Positions 37,244 to 48,455 of a stretch of DNA of 64,000 bases are shown here, piece after piece (within the stretch, counting starts at the first letter, position 1; each line of letters opens with the position of its first letter). This DNA is from Gambelia wislizenii (lineage: Eukaryota; Chordata; Lepidosauria; Squamata; Crotaphytidae). Both the position numbers and the translations under genes were made by a program. Below the pieces are notes generated by a model. The model was not told the DNA's origin. It worked only from the letters and a program-made list of their open reading frames with translations, and ran no database searches. The stretch lies in NCBI GenBank assembly GCA_030847615.1, contig JAUMIR010000004.1, forward strand, positions 270,529,501 through 270,593,500. The letters run 5' to 3'.

Positions 37244-38328
37244 TCTATATATATATAATTCTCTTGGGTATGTTGTAATTTGCAGTGTGCTGATTGGCCG
37301 CTTAGGAAAAATACCAACCAATCATAGTGCTCCATTGGCTGGCTAATCACCGTGCTGGGGGAAGAAACATGTGGAATGCGGTGGTGGCAGTGGCAGGAAG
37401 GGATCCATGTGGGGGGGGGGAGGAAAGAGCTGTCCTCCCCTTCTCTGGTCCCATCAGCAGTGGCAGGAAGGCATCCGCTGGGGGAAGGGAGGAGAGAGCC
37501 ATCCTCTCCGGTCCCAGCAGTGGCAGAAAGAGATATGTGGGGGGGGGGGAGGAGAGACCCATCCTCCCCCTGTCTGGTCCCAGCAGCAACAGTGGTGGGA
37601 AGGGGTCCATGGGGGGAGGGAGGAGAGACCCATCCTCCCCCTCCCTGGTCTTGGCTGTGGCAGCAGCAGCAGTGGGAAGGGATCTGTAAGGGGGAGGGAG
37701 GAAAGAACTGTCTTCCCCCTCCCCAGTCCTAGCACAACAGCAACAGTGGCAGGAAGGGATCTGTGGGGGGGGGGAGGGAGGAAAGAGCTGTCTTCCCCCT
37801 CCCCAATCCCAGCAGCAGCAGTGGCAGGAAGGGATCCGTGGGGGTGGGGAAAAGGAGGAGATAGGCATCCTCCCTGGTCCCGGCCATGGCAACAACAGCA
37901 GCGGGAAGGGATCTGTTCGGGGGAGGGAGGAAAGGGCTGTCCTCCCCCTCCCCTGTCCCGGCAATGGCAGTGGTGGGAAGGGATCTGTGGGGAGGGAGGG
38001 AGGGAGGGAGGGAGGGAGGAGAGACCCATCTTCCCCCTTCCTGGCCCCAGCCACAGCAGCAACAGTAGTGGGAAGGGATCGTGGGTGGGAGGAAAGAAAG
38101 AACTGTTCTCCACCTCCCTAGTCCCGGCAGCAGCAGTGGTGGGAAGGGATCCATGGGGGAAAAGGAGGAGAGACCCATCCTTCCCCTCCCTGGTCCCAGC
38201 AGTGATACCGGGAAAGTATCCAACAGGGTCGGGAAGGGAGGAGAGAGCCATCCACTCAGTGGAGTAACCTAAAATATATAATCTTTACAATTTCCTATAA
38301 CGGTGTATGATACGCCAGGTACAGCTAG
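37244..38328 (+). mobile_element. Helitron-like non-autonomous element carrying a minisatellite
   Basis: The 5' end reads TCTATATATATATAATTCTC after an A, and the 3' end reads GGTACAGCTAG before a T. That is 5'-TC, 3'-CTAG and insertion between A and T, as for Helitrons. A hairpin GGTGT-ATGAT-ACGCC (38302-38316) ends 8 bp before CTAG. There are no terminal inverted repeats and no target duplication. Between the ends lie CCAAT-containing sequence and a G-rich tandem array (37375-38250). No Rep or helicase is encoded. Confidence 0.65.
37375..38250. repeat. G-rich minisatellite, about 12 units of 62-97 bp
   Basis: Units can be counted by the GGGAAGGGATCYGTGGGG motif (starts near 37396, 37463, 37525, 37593, 37674, 37752, 37827, 37902, 37975, 38072, 38143, 38212). 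Each is followed by GGAGGAGAGACCCATCC-like and CAGCAGCAGCAGTGG-like blocks. The mean unit is about 74 bp. Open frames of up to 298 codons on + and 265 on - run through it because of the composition; they look like no known protein. Confidence 0.9.
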
Positions 38329-38332
38329 TATT

Positions 38333-38562
38333 GGACTGTTGTTGTTAAGTCAGTTTCAGCTTACAGTGATTCTATAAATGACAGCATTCAAAGAGACCCT
38401 GTAATGAACAACCCTGCTCAAGTATTGCAAACTTGAGGCCACAGCTTCCTTGATTGAATCAATCCACTTGTACTGTGGTCTTCCTCTTTCTAACTGACTT
38501 CCACTTTACTCTTTTACAGTGAGTCTTATATGTCCAAAATACCATAGCCTCAGTTTAAGCCT
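38333..38562 (-). mobile_element. Bov-B/RTE-like LINE 3' fragment (minus)
   Basis: Starts TTGTTGTTAAGTCAGTTTC and ends near ATAGCCTCAGTTTAAGC, the layout of antisense Bov-B 3' ends. Minus-strand translation includes RGRPQYKWIDSI, the Arg/Gly-rich C-terminal block of Bov-B RT proteins. It lies 5 bp after the Helitron-like end. Confidence 0.65.
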
Positions 38563-38564
38563 CA

Positions 38565-38877
38565 GGAGATTATCAGATGTGGCAAAAAGTCCAAGAAGAG
38601 CACGTGAGGATGAGGATTAAAACTGGGACAAACGAGTCCCAGTTTTAAACAACATTTTTGTCCTTGTGTGCTGACTCCGTGCTGCAGCCACGAGTAGGGC
38701 ATTACTTTTCATTGATGGGACCTCCCCATGAATTGAAGCCAGTGCCTTTTTCACAGCTGCAGCACAGACTGAGCACATGAGGATGACCATGACATCTGAA
38801 ACCAGGGTCCATTCGCGTACAGTAACATTGTCCTTGCATACTCCTCTTGGGCTTTTTGACCGTGTCTGATAATCTCA
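38565..38877. mobile_element. MITE family Z, copy 2, 313 bp
   Basis: Left GGAGATTATCAGATGTGGCA and right GACCGTGTCTGATAATCTC. The terminal inverted repeats extend through the AAAAAG/CTTTTT blocks. An inner palindrome GGGACAAACGAGTCCC lies near 38620. It abuts the Bov-B fragment. Confidence 0.75.
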
Positions 38878-39369
38878 GTCCCAGTATAAATACCTTCCTC
38901 TCCTATTGGCTTTGTAATAGGAAGTTACTGTACTTCACTGCAGAGGCACATGCTTGTGTTCAGATCTGGCTTTTTGATAAGCCTTTTCATCCACTTGCTT
39001 CTGCACAATGGTCCCAGGTCTTGTACAATAGGATGCATAGGAATTATGGTCTGTGGACTGACTCCTGTCACATTTTGCTTCTCCGTCCTTTACAGTGTAC
39101 AGGAATCCAGAATGTTTCTATCCCCATGTAACTCATGACTCACCCAAGTACACTGCAATATGTACCTCAGGACTCACCCAGATGGGACCTAAACTCTGAA
39201 TCTGTGGCACTTGAGACTTCCAAAGCCCAATGTAGAGCTGTGCTTTTTGGTGCCCTGATTGGTATGAAGTTTATTGGGGGATTTGCCTTTGTGTTAGGAT
39301 AGGTTACCCCATCTGGCACCCAAATGCAAAAGGGATGTGCACAGGAGAAGACCAGGAACATGTGGCCCT

Positions 39370-39462
39370 CTACATGCTGTTGGACTACAACTCCCAGTAT
39401 TCATGGTCATTGGCCAAGATGGCTGGGGCTGGTGGGATCTGGAGTCCAACCACAACAGAAAT
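39370..39462. mobile_element. Palindromic ACTACAACTCCC repeat
   Basis: TTGGACTACAACTCCCAGTA faces GGGATCTGGAGTCCAACCAC around GGCCAAGATGGCTGGGGC. Same family as 28236-28340. Confidence 0.65.
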
Positions 39463-39699
39463 CTCTCAGGTTTTCCACCCTTCATTTAGAAAGTGATGGG
39501 AGTGGCAATTCATAGAACAGCCTTTAGGAAAGCCATCCCTCCACTATTCCACATCTTCCTCTGTACTGTAGTATAGGAACCTCAATATCCAGAACTTCAG
39601 GTATGCTGTCATCATTTTGTGATGCTCTAGTACACCAAAGCTTAGGCTTCAACAAATCTCTGAATCTTTGGAAGATGCTACAGGAGACATTTGCTGTGA

Positions 39700-41130
39700 A
39701 GATGTCCCAGCAAACTTGAGGAGGGCAAATGTTGTCCCCATTTTCAAAAACGGGGAGAAAGAGGACCTAAATAATTACCACCCAGTCAGCATGACATCAA
39801 AATCAGGAAGGATTCTAGAGCAGATCATTAACAGATAGCCTGTAAGGACTTAGAAAGGAATGCCATGATCACTAAAAATCAATGTGGATTTCTCTAAAAC
39901 AAGTCATGCCAGACTAATCTTATCTCTCTCTTTTTTTGATAGAGTTACAAACTTGGTAGATGAAGGGAATGTTGTGGATGTAATATATCTTGATTTCATT
40001 AAGACCTTTGACAAGCCCCCCCCCAGATATTCTTTTTAAAAAGTTAGTAGTGTGTGGCCTAGACAATGCAACTGTTAGGTGAATTTGTAATTGGTTGACC
40101 GTCCAAACCCAACAGTAGTCACCAATGCTAATACTTCATCCTGGAGAGATATGACTAGTGGGGTGTCACAGAGGTCTGTCCTGGACCCAGTGCTATTCAA
40201 CATCTTTATTAATGACTTGGATGAGGGAATAGAGGGCATGCTTATAAGTTTGTAGATGACACCAAATTAGGAGGGGTAGCTAATATCCCAGAGGACAGGA
40301 TCAGAATTCAAAATTACCTTAACAGATTAGAAAGCTGGGCCAAAACTAACAAAATGAATTTCAACAGGGAGAAATGTAGGATACTACACTTGGGTAGTAA
40401 AAAATGAAAAAATACAGATATAGGATCGGTGACACCTGGCTTGATGGCAGTACATGCGAAAGGGAGGAGTCTTAGTGGACCACAAGCTGAACATGAGTCA
40501 ACAGTGTGATGTGGCAGAGAAAAAAGCCAATGTGATTCTAGGCTGCATCAATAGGAGTACAGTGTCTAGATTGAGGGAAGTAATAGTGCCGCTCTATTCT
40601 GCTTTGGTCAAACCTCACCTGAAATACTATGTCCAGTTCTGGGCACTGTAATTCAAGAAGGATATTGACAAGCTGGAACATGTCCAGAGGAATGTGACCA
40701 AAATGGTGGGAGGTCTGGAAGCCATTATGCCCTATGAAGAGTGGCTTAGGGAGCTGGGCATGTTTAGCCTGGAAAAGAGAAGGTTAAGATGTGATATGAT
40801 AACCATGTTTAAATATTTGAAGGGATGTCATATTGAAGAGGGAACAAACTTGTTTTCTGCTGCTCCAGAGATTAGGTCCATTGAGAGCAATGGACTCAAA
40901 TGACAGCAAAAGAGATTCCACCTAAACATTAGGAAGAACTTCCTGATCGTAAGAGCTGTTTGACAGTAGAACGCACTGCCTCGGAGTGTGGTGGAGCCTT
41001 CTTCTTTGGAGGTTTTTAACAGAGGTTGGATGGCCATCTGTCGGGGGTACTTTGATTGTGTATTCCTGCAGGACAGGGAGTTGGACTGGATGGCCCTTGT
41101 GGTCTCTTCTGACTGTATGATTCTATGAGT
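39700..41130 (+). mobile_element. CR1 LINE, 5'-truncated, about 1.4 kb (plus)
   Basis: Broken RT frame in CR1 order: RRANVVPIFKNGEKEDLNNY near 39720-39780, then [11 protein letters not shown] and FVDDTKLGG (the xDD catalytic motif) near 40195-40275. It goes on to the C-terminal [20 protein letters not shown] at 40564-40623 and the 3' end GGACTGGATGGCCC and GTATGATTCTATGA near 41080-41126. Many stops and frameshifts; not functional. Confidence 0.9.
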
Positions 41131-41893
41131 TACCCACCTCAGTTTAAGCAGAGAAGGTTTTCATTGGTTTTTTTTTTAAATCTACTCAACACAATGCCAT
41201 TCAGTTTACAGGATGCAAATATCCCAAGGCACCTTATACAATGACTCTAACAAAGGCAAAAAACACAAAAGTAAACTAAAGATACCTCACAAGCAACAGA
41301 ATAAAATGCTCACATTGCAAAAGCTGTAGGGCAAAAGAAAATCTAAACATTCTGTCTTTAAAATGCTAGAAAGTTTTCCTGAGGAAACCCTTCCCTAGAA
41401 TAGAGATGGAAAGAGTTGGATCATTGAGGAACTTCAGGAGAATTGCTGGTTTTGTATTCATGTTTTGAGTGGTAGTGGAAAAAAAATCCTAAGGTAATCA
41501 GGAATTGTATGTAGCTAAAATTATTTCATGCTGCAATAACAGTCCTATATGATTGCTCCATCCATGTAGGAATTTGCATTAATCCCACTTACAGGTTGTC
41601 ACACGTGGGGGTGGCCAACACATCCTTTGGGACTTTTCCCCATAGCTGCTCTGAGTTGTACAGGAGATTTTTGGACTTCTGGACCTTATCTTTTCAGAAG
41701 TTGGGCCCCAAGAAAACAAGGAGAACTGCTGTGGGGGGTGGGGAGAGCAGCCATAAACATGAGAGTGAATTCACTGCTTCTGAAACAATGGATATCTGGT
41801 CATCTGTGATGATCCTATATATGTATCAACAAGTCACCATGGGCCTACACTGTGTGTAGATGTAGTGCAAAGTCACAGCTAATTGCATGTATA

Positions 41894-42068
41894 GTAGGAC
41901 CCCTGTATCCTCATGAGATTGGTTTTGGGGGGTCATGGATACCGAAAACTATGGATAACAGTGAATGCCATTGAAAATAATGGGACTCTATGTACTTATG
42001 CTGTTTTGTATCCTGCGAATAACTGAATCAGTGGATAATGAATCAGAGGATACAGGGATGCTACGGTA
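41894..42068. mobile_element. Tigger-like MITE, CAGTAGGACCCC subfamily
   Basis: Left AGTAGGACCCCTGTATCC and right GGATACAGGGATGCTACGG, with internal TGGATACCGAAAACTATGG and AATGGGACTCTATG. It is related to 61521-61770 and differs at the ends from the CAGTTGTCCC subfamily. Confidence 0.65.
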
Positions 42069-42603
42069 TATGGTTAATTTGCATTATGTTTTATATCACA
42101 TTTTATATTTTCTTTCTGCTAAGGAGCTCAGACCAACATACCAAGTGCCCTTCTCTTTGACCCCAAGACTATATTCATAAATACATTTCTAGACCATCTT
42201 TCACTACAAACATGGCAAGTAGTAAAACAAAATACCAAAAAGGACAGGAAGTATTAAAAAGGATTAAAAGCAGGATTAAAGTTTCAGTTTCAAGTAAAAT
42301 TATTAGCATTAGGTGAATTTTAAAAATGGTTTAACTGGCCTTTTAAAAATCATCAGGGATGGAGTAGTCCAGTCTACCCTGGGAGGAAATTCCATTTCTG
42401 CAGCCACAAAAAGACCCTGTTCCATGTACCATCCTCACAACATGTCTGGGAGGTATATTAAACTAAGACTTGACACTGGGTATGATCAGTCCTTGTCCAG
42501 CCAGTACACGGACTGATTGTTTTTTTTACTTTGTGAGAGAAAACTGGTGGGTCACATAATAGATGGCAAATTGAACAGTACACATGAACTTACTATATAC
42601 ATT

Positions 42604-42727
42604 CCTCTGTGATAGGGCTGGGGAACCTTTGGCTTTCCAGATGTTTTGGATTATAAATATCATACTTCCTTCATCATACTTGCTGGAACCACTGGGAGCT
42701 AAAAGACAATGATTCCCCATCCCCACT
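42604..42727. mobile_element. hAT-like MITE fragment, GGCTGGGGAACC type
   Basis: Left GGCTGGGGAACCTTTGG and right AATGATTCCCCATCCCCACTG-like end as inverted termini, with decayed ACTACAACTCCC-like internal arms. Confidence 0.55.
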
Positions 42728-43329
42728 GAATGTTATGTGTGTGTGTATAATAGACAATGACATATCATGGGTTCAATATACAACCATGACCAGCTACAGA
42801 ACACTTTGGCGAACACTTTGGATGCCATACATTACCCACATGAAAGGTAATGGTAAGATTAAATGGACTATGGCCCTTCCTTCTGATGTGATACTTCTGA
42901 TGCTATACCTCTGATCCAATGACACGCACACACCCTGACACTTCTGCCATCAACACATTAATGTAGATGTCTCAGGTGAGAAATCTGTATGAGTGTACAG
43001 CATTCTGAGACTCAGGGAGACTTATGTACATAAGCATATGTGTAAGCATTCTCCACCCCAGATGTCCATTGTAACAGTGGGCTAAGGAGGAACTGCATGC
43101 CATCAGGGATGATTTCACAGGCATGGCCCTTTGATACAGAGCTGGGAAATCTCTCTTCCTCCCTCCCTTGCTAGCCCTACAGCTACCAGAAACCCTCAGT
43201 CATCAAGGTCCCTGGCTAAGTTGGCTAGGGGATTCTGGGTGATATGGTATATAAAAACAACTTTTCTCAGCTCTGGCTCTACAGTTTCTTTCCTCATGTG
43301 ATGATCCTTTATGCACAGAATGTATGAAG

Positions 43330-43730
43330 CAGACTCCCAAAAATACTACTCTACGGTGAACTCACCACTGGTCAGTGTAAGAAGGGCGCTCCAAAAAAGC
43401 GATGCAAAGACTCCCTGAAACAACATCTCAGGCTCGGCCAAATTGATCACCAACAGTGGTCCACCCTGGCCTCACATCGGGAGGCATGGAGACGCACTAT
43501 CCACAATGCTGCAGCCTTATTTGAGAACTCACGCCGAACAAGTCTTGAAGAGAAACGACAATGCAGAAAGAATCACAACCCAAAAACATCACCCAAAGAG
43601 ACCTTCTGCTGTGCTTTCTGCAACTGGACTTGTTTATCTTGGATCGGCCTCTTTAGTCATCAGCGCGCTTGCAGAAAGCACGGGATGAGTCCTTCCTGAA
43701 TCTTCGTTTGCAAAGAAAAGCCAGAGATGA
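43330..43730 (+). mobile_element. RTE-like LINE 3' end, copy 2
   Basis: Plus-strand counterpart of 29036-29715. One frame reads DHQQWSTLASHREAWRRTIH, then NAAALFENSRRTSLEEKRQC. It continues open, where copy 1 has two stops, to a C-terminal FCCAFCN...IGLFSHQRAC Cys/His motif and a stop at 43698-43700. The two copies are very alike over about 400 bp, so the family was probably active rather recently. Confidence 0.75.
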
Positions 43731-43739
43731 GGCAGACTA

Positions 43740-44700
43740 GAGTCTTCCACGTCTCTATGTACAAGTGGCCAGTGTTATACATAAAAAAACTTGTCTTAGA
43801 ATGACCATAATTATTCTGTTGCTCATATTGTGGCTATCTTGTCTCCATCCTCTTTCCATCACCTTGTTTTAAAGATAAGAATGAAAAAATATAAACCTGT
43901 AAAACATAAATGTAAAGTCAGCTGCTAGGTCTCAAGACCTAGAGAAATTGAATGATCAAGAGAAATTGAATGATCAAATACCTTTGGTGCTCCTTCAGCT
44001 CTGTGATTGTCTATGCAATTTTTATAAATATGAAAGTTCAAGTAGGGATAATGTGTTTACATCCCATTATGACATTGCTGCACAATTCTATTCAACAGTT
44101 CTCAGAAATATGTCCTGTTGAATTCAATGGGCCATAATCATGTGTGCCTAGGATTATAGCTGCAGGACAAAAAAAAGAGGGGGGTTGCAATTAAAATATA
44201 GCTTCAGGCATCTCCCTTGGCAGCCTCTGAGTTTCTATCTGGTGGCTGCCCAGCTCCTTCAGATACAAACAATTTGTGGAAATTAATAAACATCATTATT
44301 GAGAAGGGTCACTGGTGAATTGGGACAATTAGTCTTCCAACTTCCAAGGTCACTGTTCAAATATCAGCTCTTGGAGTCCACAATAGCATCTGCAGTGATT
44401 ACATTGTTTTGTGTCTTCTGATTACTTTTTAAGAGAGTCCTGTTTTTGAACTGTTTTGTGAGTTGCAAAGCTGCACAGATATTTTCATATCATCTTCTCC
44501 CCCATCCCCTGTTCTCTAGCAAGCTAGTTGGATAGTAATTGATCAACAGTGGACTGTTGTGGTGCTTTTAGTGCTTTTAACAAAAGGATTAGGAATCACC
44601 GATTCAATATTTTTGTCATAAGATGTATCTGCTGCACATGCCCTCTAAGAGCTCAAAGATAAAAACAGGGAGACTTGTGTCTGAACAATGTCAAAATGTG
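43740..44700. other. Intergenic with one short repeat
   Basis: Near 44085-44165 is a palindromic repeat with CAGTTCTCAGAAATATGTCC and CCTGTTGAATTCAATGGG; its core resembles pieces near 2600, 12120 and 58840. The rest shows no gene. Confidence 0.5.
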
Positions 44701-46728
44701 ATCAAAAGTGTGTGGCTAGGTAACATGAGAGCAAAAGTTATGAATGAGGAAGTATGGCAGTGGTGTTGGAGTCCCCTCAGCTTGTTGTACTGGGGGATGT
44801 CAACATCTCTGCAGAGACCTCTCTGTGAGGAGCAGCTCATGACTTCTTGTCTGCCAAGACAACCATGGGTCTCTCCCAAATAATATCTGCTGTCACCATG
44901 CTGAGTGCCACACACTCTGTACCTATCTTTCTGTGCTGGGTGGGATAATGGTGATCTGGGTGTGGATGAACTTTCTGTACTTCCATTGTCATGGACAGAT
45001 CATGACCTGGTAGAGTTTAGACTCACTGGAATTTTGAGCCTCTGAAGGGGTGGATTCCTGATGGCTCTTGGGGAGATTCTTCTTGCCTTTACAGGTGATC
45101 CTGACAAAGCCCCAGCTGATCTCTGGAATAGGGAAATGGCCAGGGTGGTGGACACAATCATTCCTCAATGTTCTCTCTCATGGAGTAGAGCTAAGTAAGC
45201 CTCCTGGTTTCCTAGGGAGCTGGCAGTAATGAAACAAGTGGAATGGAGACTAGACCATCAATGGTGGAAGATTCGGATAAAATCCGACTGAACGCAGGTT
45301 AGAGCCTATTGGAATGCCTATGCCATGGTGATGGTGACAGCAAAGAAAGTATACTTCTCTGCCACCATTGCATCTGCACAATGTCATCCAGCAGAACTTT
45401 CTCAAGTGGTCAGGGACCTTTTACATTATGGCCCACAAGAATAAAATGCAGACCATTCAACAGCCAAATCCACTCTGATTTGGATGCTGTAGTTAGTACA
45501 AGTCCAGTGGATGTAATTCTGACACCTGCCTGTGCTGTATTATTGGATACAGTTCAGTCTGTGCAGAATCTGGATAGGCGAATCTGGACAGGCTCCTCTG
45601 AAAGGTGAGAGCCACCACATGTGTACTGACTCCTGAAAGCAGCTAGAGGGGGACTGGCCAAGTGAGTAAGGGAAGTGGTGAATGACTCACTGCAGCAAGA
45701 GGAGTTTCCACCCTGCTTAAAAGAGGTTGTGGTGAGGCCATTACAATTTTTTTTTAAAAAAAAAATTCCTGGATCCTATCATGCTTGAGAATTATAGGCC
45801 GGTTTCAAATATTCCTTTCTTGAGCAATATCCTAGAAAGTGTGGTGCTTTCCAAATCCAGAGATTCCTGAATGAAACAGTTATCTAGATGCATTTCAATC
45901 TGGCTTCGGGCCTGGCTATTGGACAGAGATAGCTTTATTTGCCTTGATGGATGACCTACACAAGAAACTGGACAGGTAGAGTGTTGTCCTTTTGGTTTTG
46001 CTGGACCTCAGTGGTTTTTTATACCATCGACCATGGTATCCTATTGGGTCAAATCTCTAGAATGGAACTTGGAGGTACCGTTCTGCAGTAGTTCTGGTCC
46101 TTCCTGGAGGAGTAAACTCAGAAGGTGGAGCTGGGGGACTCCTGTTCAAGGTCCTGGCCATTGGACTGTGAGGTTCACCAGGGCTCAGTTTTGTTCCTCA
46201 TACCATTTAACATATACATGAAACCACTGTGGGAGCTCATTCAGAGTTTTGGTGTTCAGAGTCACCAATATGTTGATGATACCCAACTCTATTTCTCCTT
46301 TCCATCTAATTTCAAGGAAACTGTCTCAGCACTGAAGCAATGTCTTCTGTCATTAATGGACTGAATGAGGGTAAGCAAATTGACATTTGATCCAGACAAG
46401 ACAGAGGTGTTCCTAGTCAGTCAAAAGACAGATCAGAGAATAGGGATTCAGCCTGTGCTGAACTTCCCTTGAAATCTCAGACTCACAGCTTGGGTGTTCT
46501 CTTGGACTTGACCCTGAGCCTGGATGTCACATTTCACCGGTGTCCAAGAGTGCTTTTGCACAGCTAAGACTAGTGTACCAGCTGCACCTGTTCCTTGAGA
46601 CAACAGATATGGCTGCATCAATGTATGTCTTAGCTACATCCTATATAGACTATTGTAACACACTCTATGTAGGGCTGTTGTCCTGAACTCACAAAAGCAA
46701 GTGCCTGAGGAGCAATAGGGTAGGGATG

Positions 46729-47314
46729 TAGGATCAAAATAATAAGGGGTGCAGTCCTAATCTACCACCAATTGTTCATACCAGATGCAAGAGACATCAA
46801 TAGCCAGTCCAAAGATCAACAGAGGACTTTTTTGGATGGTGATTTGTAACGTAAGCAGGCTTGTCCCTGTTGCGAGGCTGCTATGTGTCAGGGGGGGCGT
46901 TTCGGATGACACTGTCCCCCTGCCGATACTGTTCCGGAAGAGCTGGGAGGCTGCAGCACCATATTTGGCCATTTCCTAATCACGGTCAACTTCCACGGTC
47001 AACAGAGTCAGATCTGAGATCCAAGTCAGTCAGCAAGGTGTTAATGCAACAGTCCAGAAAATGAAGTCAGTCCAAAGCCAAGGCAAAGCAGAAACACAGG
47101 AAGCATGCAAACAGCTACAATAAGCAGTTGTCAGCCCTGAACTGGGAGGAGAACCACTGGCATATTTATAGCCAGATCCTTCAAGGCCAGCTGAGCCTCA
47201 TCAGTGAGTAATCAGGTCAGTATTTAGTAGTTAAATGATGCTGGGCATGGTATTTCTCCTTTCTGTGTTTTGAGAAAGATGGCAGCATGTCATCTGGATC
47301 ATCCATCACTGGCA
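46729..47314 (-). mobile_element. Probable solo LTR inside the L2, 586 bp
   Basis: Flanked by identical 5-bp GGATG repeats (46724-46728 and 47315-47319). Read on the minus strand it starts TGCCAGTGATGG and has a TATA-like GGCTATAAATATGCC (complement of 47162-47176) about 140 bp in. It ends in TTTTGATCCTA, so the terminal CA is not intact. No internal genes. LTR identity is inferred from the promoter-like layout and the TSD. Confidence 0.55.
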
Positions 47315-47319
47315 GGATG

Positions 47320-47423
47320 AGATATGCTTTCTCTATCTGCTTCAGCTGCCCTTTCAGAGGGAGCCAGGGACTGCCCTGGCTCCCTCTGAAAGGGCAGCTG
47401 AAGCAGATAGAGAAAGCATATCT
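47320..47423. repeat. Perfect palindrome, 50-bp arms, 4-bp loop
   Basis: Arms 47320-47369 and 47374-47423 are exact reverse complements, with ACTG between. The inner part reads GGGAGCCAGGGACTGCCCTG. It starts one base after the LTR target duplication. No mismatch in 50 bp is notable next to strongly decayed L2 sequence. Confidence 0.95.
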
Positions 47424-48455
47424 TCAGAGTGAACCAGGCTTTCTCTGTTTGCTTTGTCTGCATTCTCTGCTCCCTCCCCCTCATTCTTTAGGCCAGAATA
47501 TTAGGGCCAGAGTGCTTGGCAACAGGATTCATGACAGCTGTCTTTGGAAACTGTTCAGAAACTTCAGCTCTTCCAAAATGTTAGGGCCAGAATGCGGACT
47601 GGCGGTAGTTATTGGGAGGATATAACTTCCTTGTTGAAATGACTTCACTAGATACCAGTTTGTTTCTGGGCACAATTCAAAGTGCTGGTTATGACCTACA
47701 AATTTCTGTACAGCTCAGGCCCAGATGACTTAAAAGACTGTATATCCCTATATGAACCTGCTAGAGTCTTAAGATCTACAGAAGAGGGCTTTCTCTTGGT
47801 CCCACCACTATCACAGAATTGTTTAGTGAGGACATGGGAGAGAGCCTTCTCAGTGGCTGCTCCCACCCTCTGGAATTCCCTTCCATGGGGGCCTAGGCTG
47901 GCCCCCTCCCTGCTCTCCTTTCACACAAAGGTGAAAACCTTTTGGTTTAAGCAGACTTTCAATGTGTAACTGTTTGCAGGGAGGGTTCTTATGGGTGGAG
48001 ATATGCTTTAGTTTTAACTTTTTTATGCTTAATGATTTTATATTGTTTTTAATCTATCATTTTAATGGGATGATTTTAATTGTATTTTAAAATTTTATTG
48101 TTTTTAGTTGATTTTTTTTAATGAACCACTTTGGGTCCCACTCCAGGAGAAAGATCAGCTGCCAAGTTGCAAAGCCAGCTTTGAAATCAGCTGTTTGGGG
48201 GGTGGGCAAGGAGGGGGGATCCAGGATTCCTTAAGATAACCTGAAAAACTAGGGATTCAAGGGCTTATGCATGGCTTTCCCACTCATCCATGGCTTTCCT
48301 AGCTGATCTGTGACTTTTTGAGGCTATGGCTGTACTCTCTTGTTGAGCTCAAGAAGTGATGACACACATTTATTGATTACACATTTTATACAGTTGATGA
48401 ATACCCAAAACAATCACCAACAAGACATTAATAGGCCAGACTGCAGTGGTTCTTA

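Larger units (their letters stand above)
44740..48150 (+). mobile_element. L2-type LINE, EN and RT remnants, interrupted (plus)
   Basis: Decayed element in order. Endonuclease motif LLGDVNI near 44790-44810 and TDHDLVEFRL near 44994-45025. RT block with VHQGSVL and the catalytic HQYVDDTQLYFSF near 46170-46300. C-terminal block LGPECGLAV near 47580, and AFSVAAPTLWNSLPWG with FHTKVKTFWFKQTF (to 47969). Then comes an AT-rich 3' UTR. Stops and frameshifts throughout. Between about 46710 and 47480 it is interrupted by an LTR (46729-47314) and a palindrome (47320-47423). Confidence 0.85.

Noticed and set aside
37371..38267. 298-codon plus-strand open frame (and 265- and 235-codon minus frames)
   Set aside because: Runs entirely within the G-rich minisatellite. 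Several frames are open at once on both strands, and composition explains all of them.
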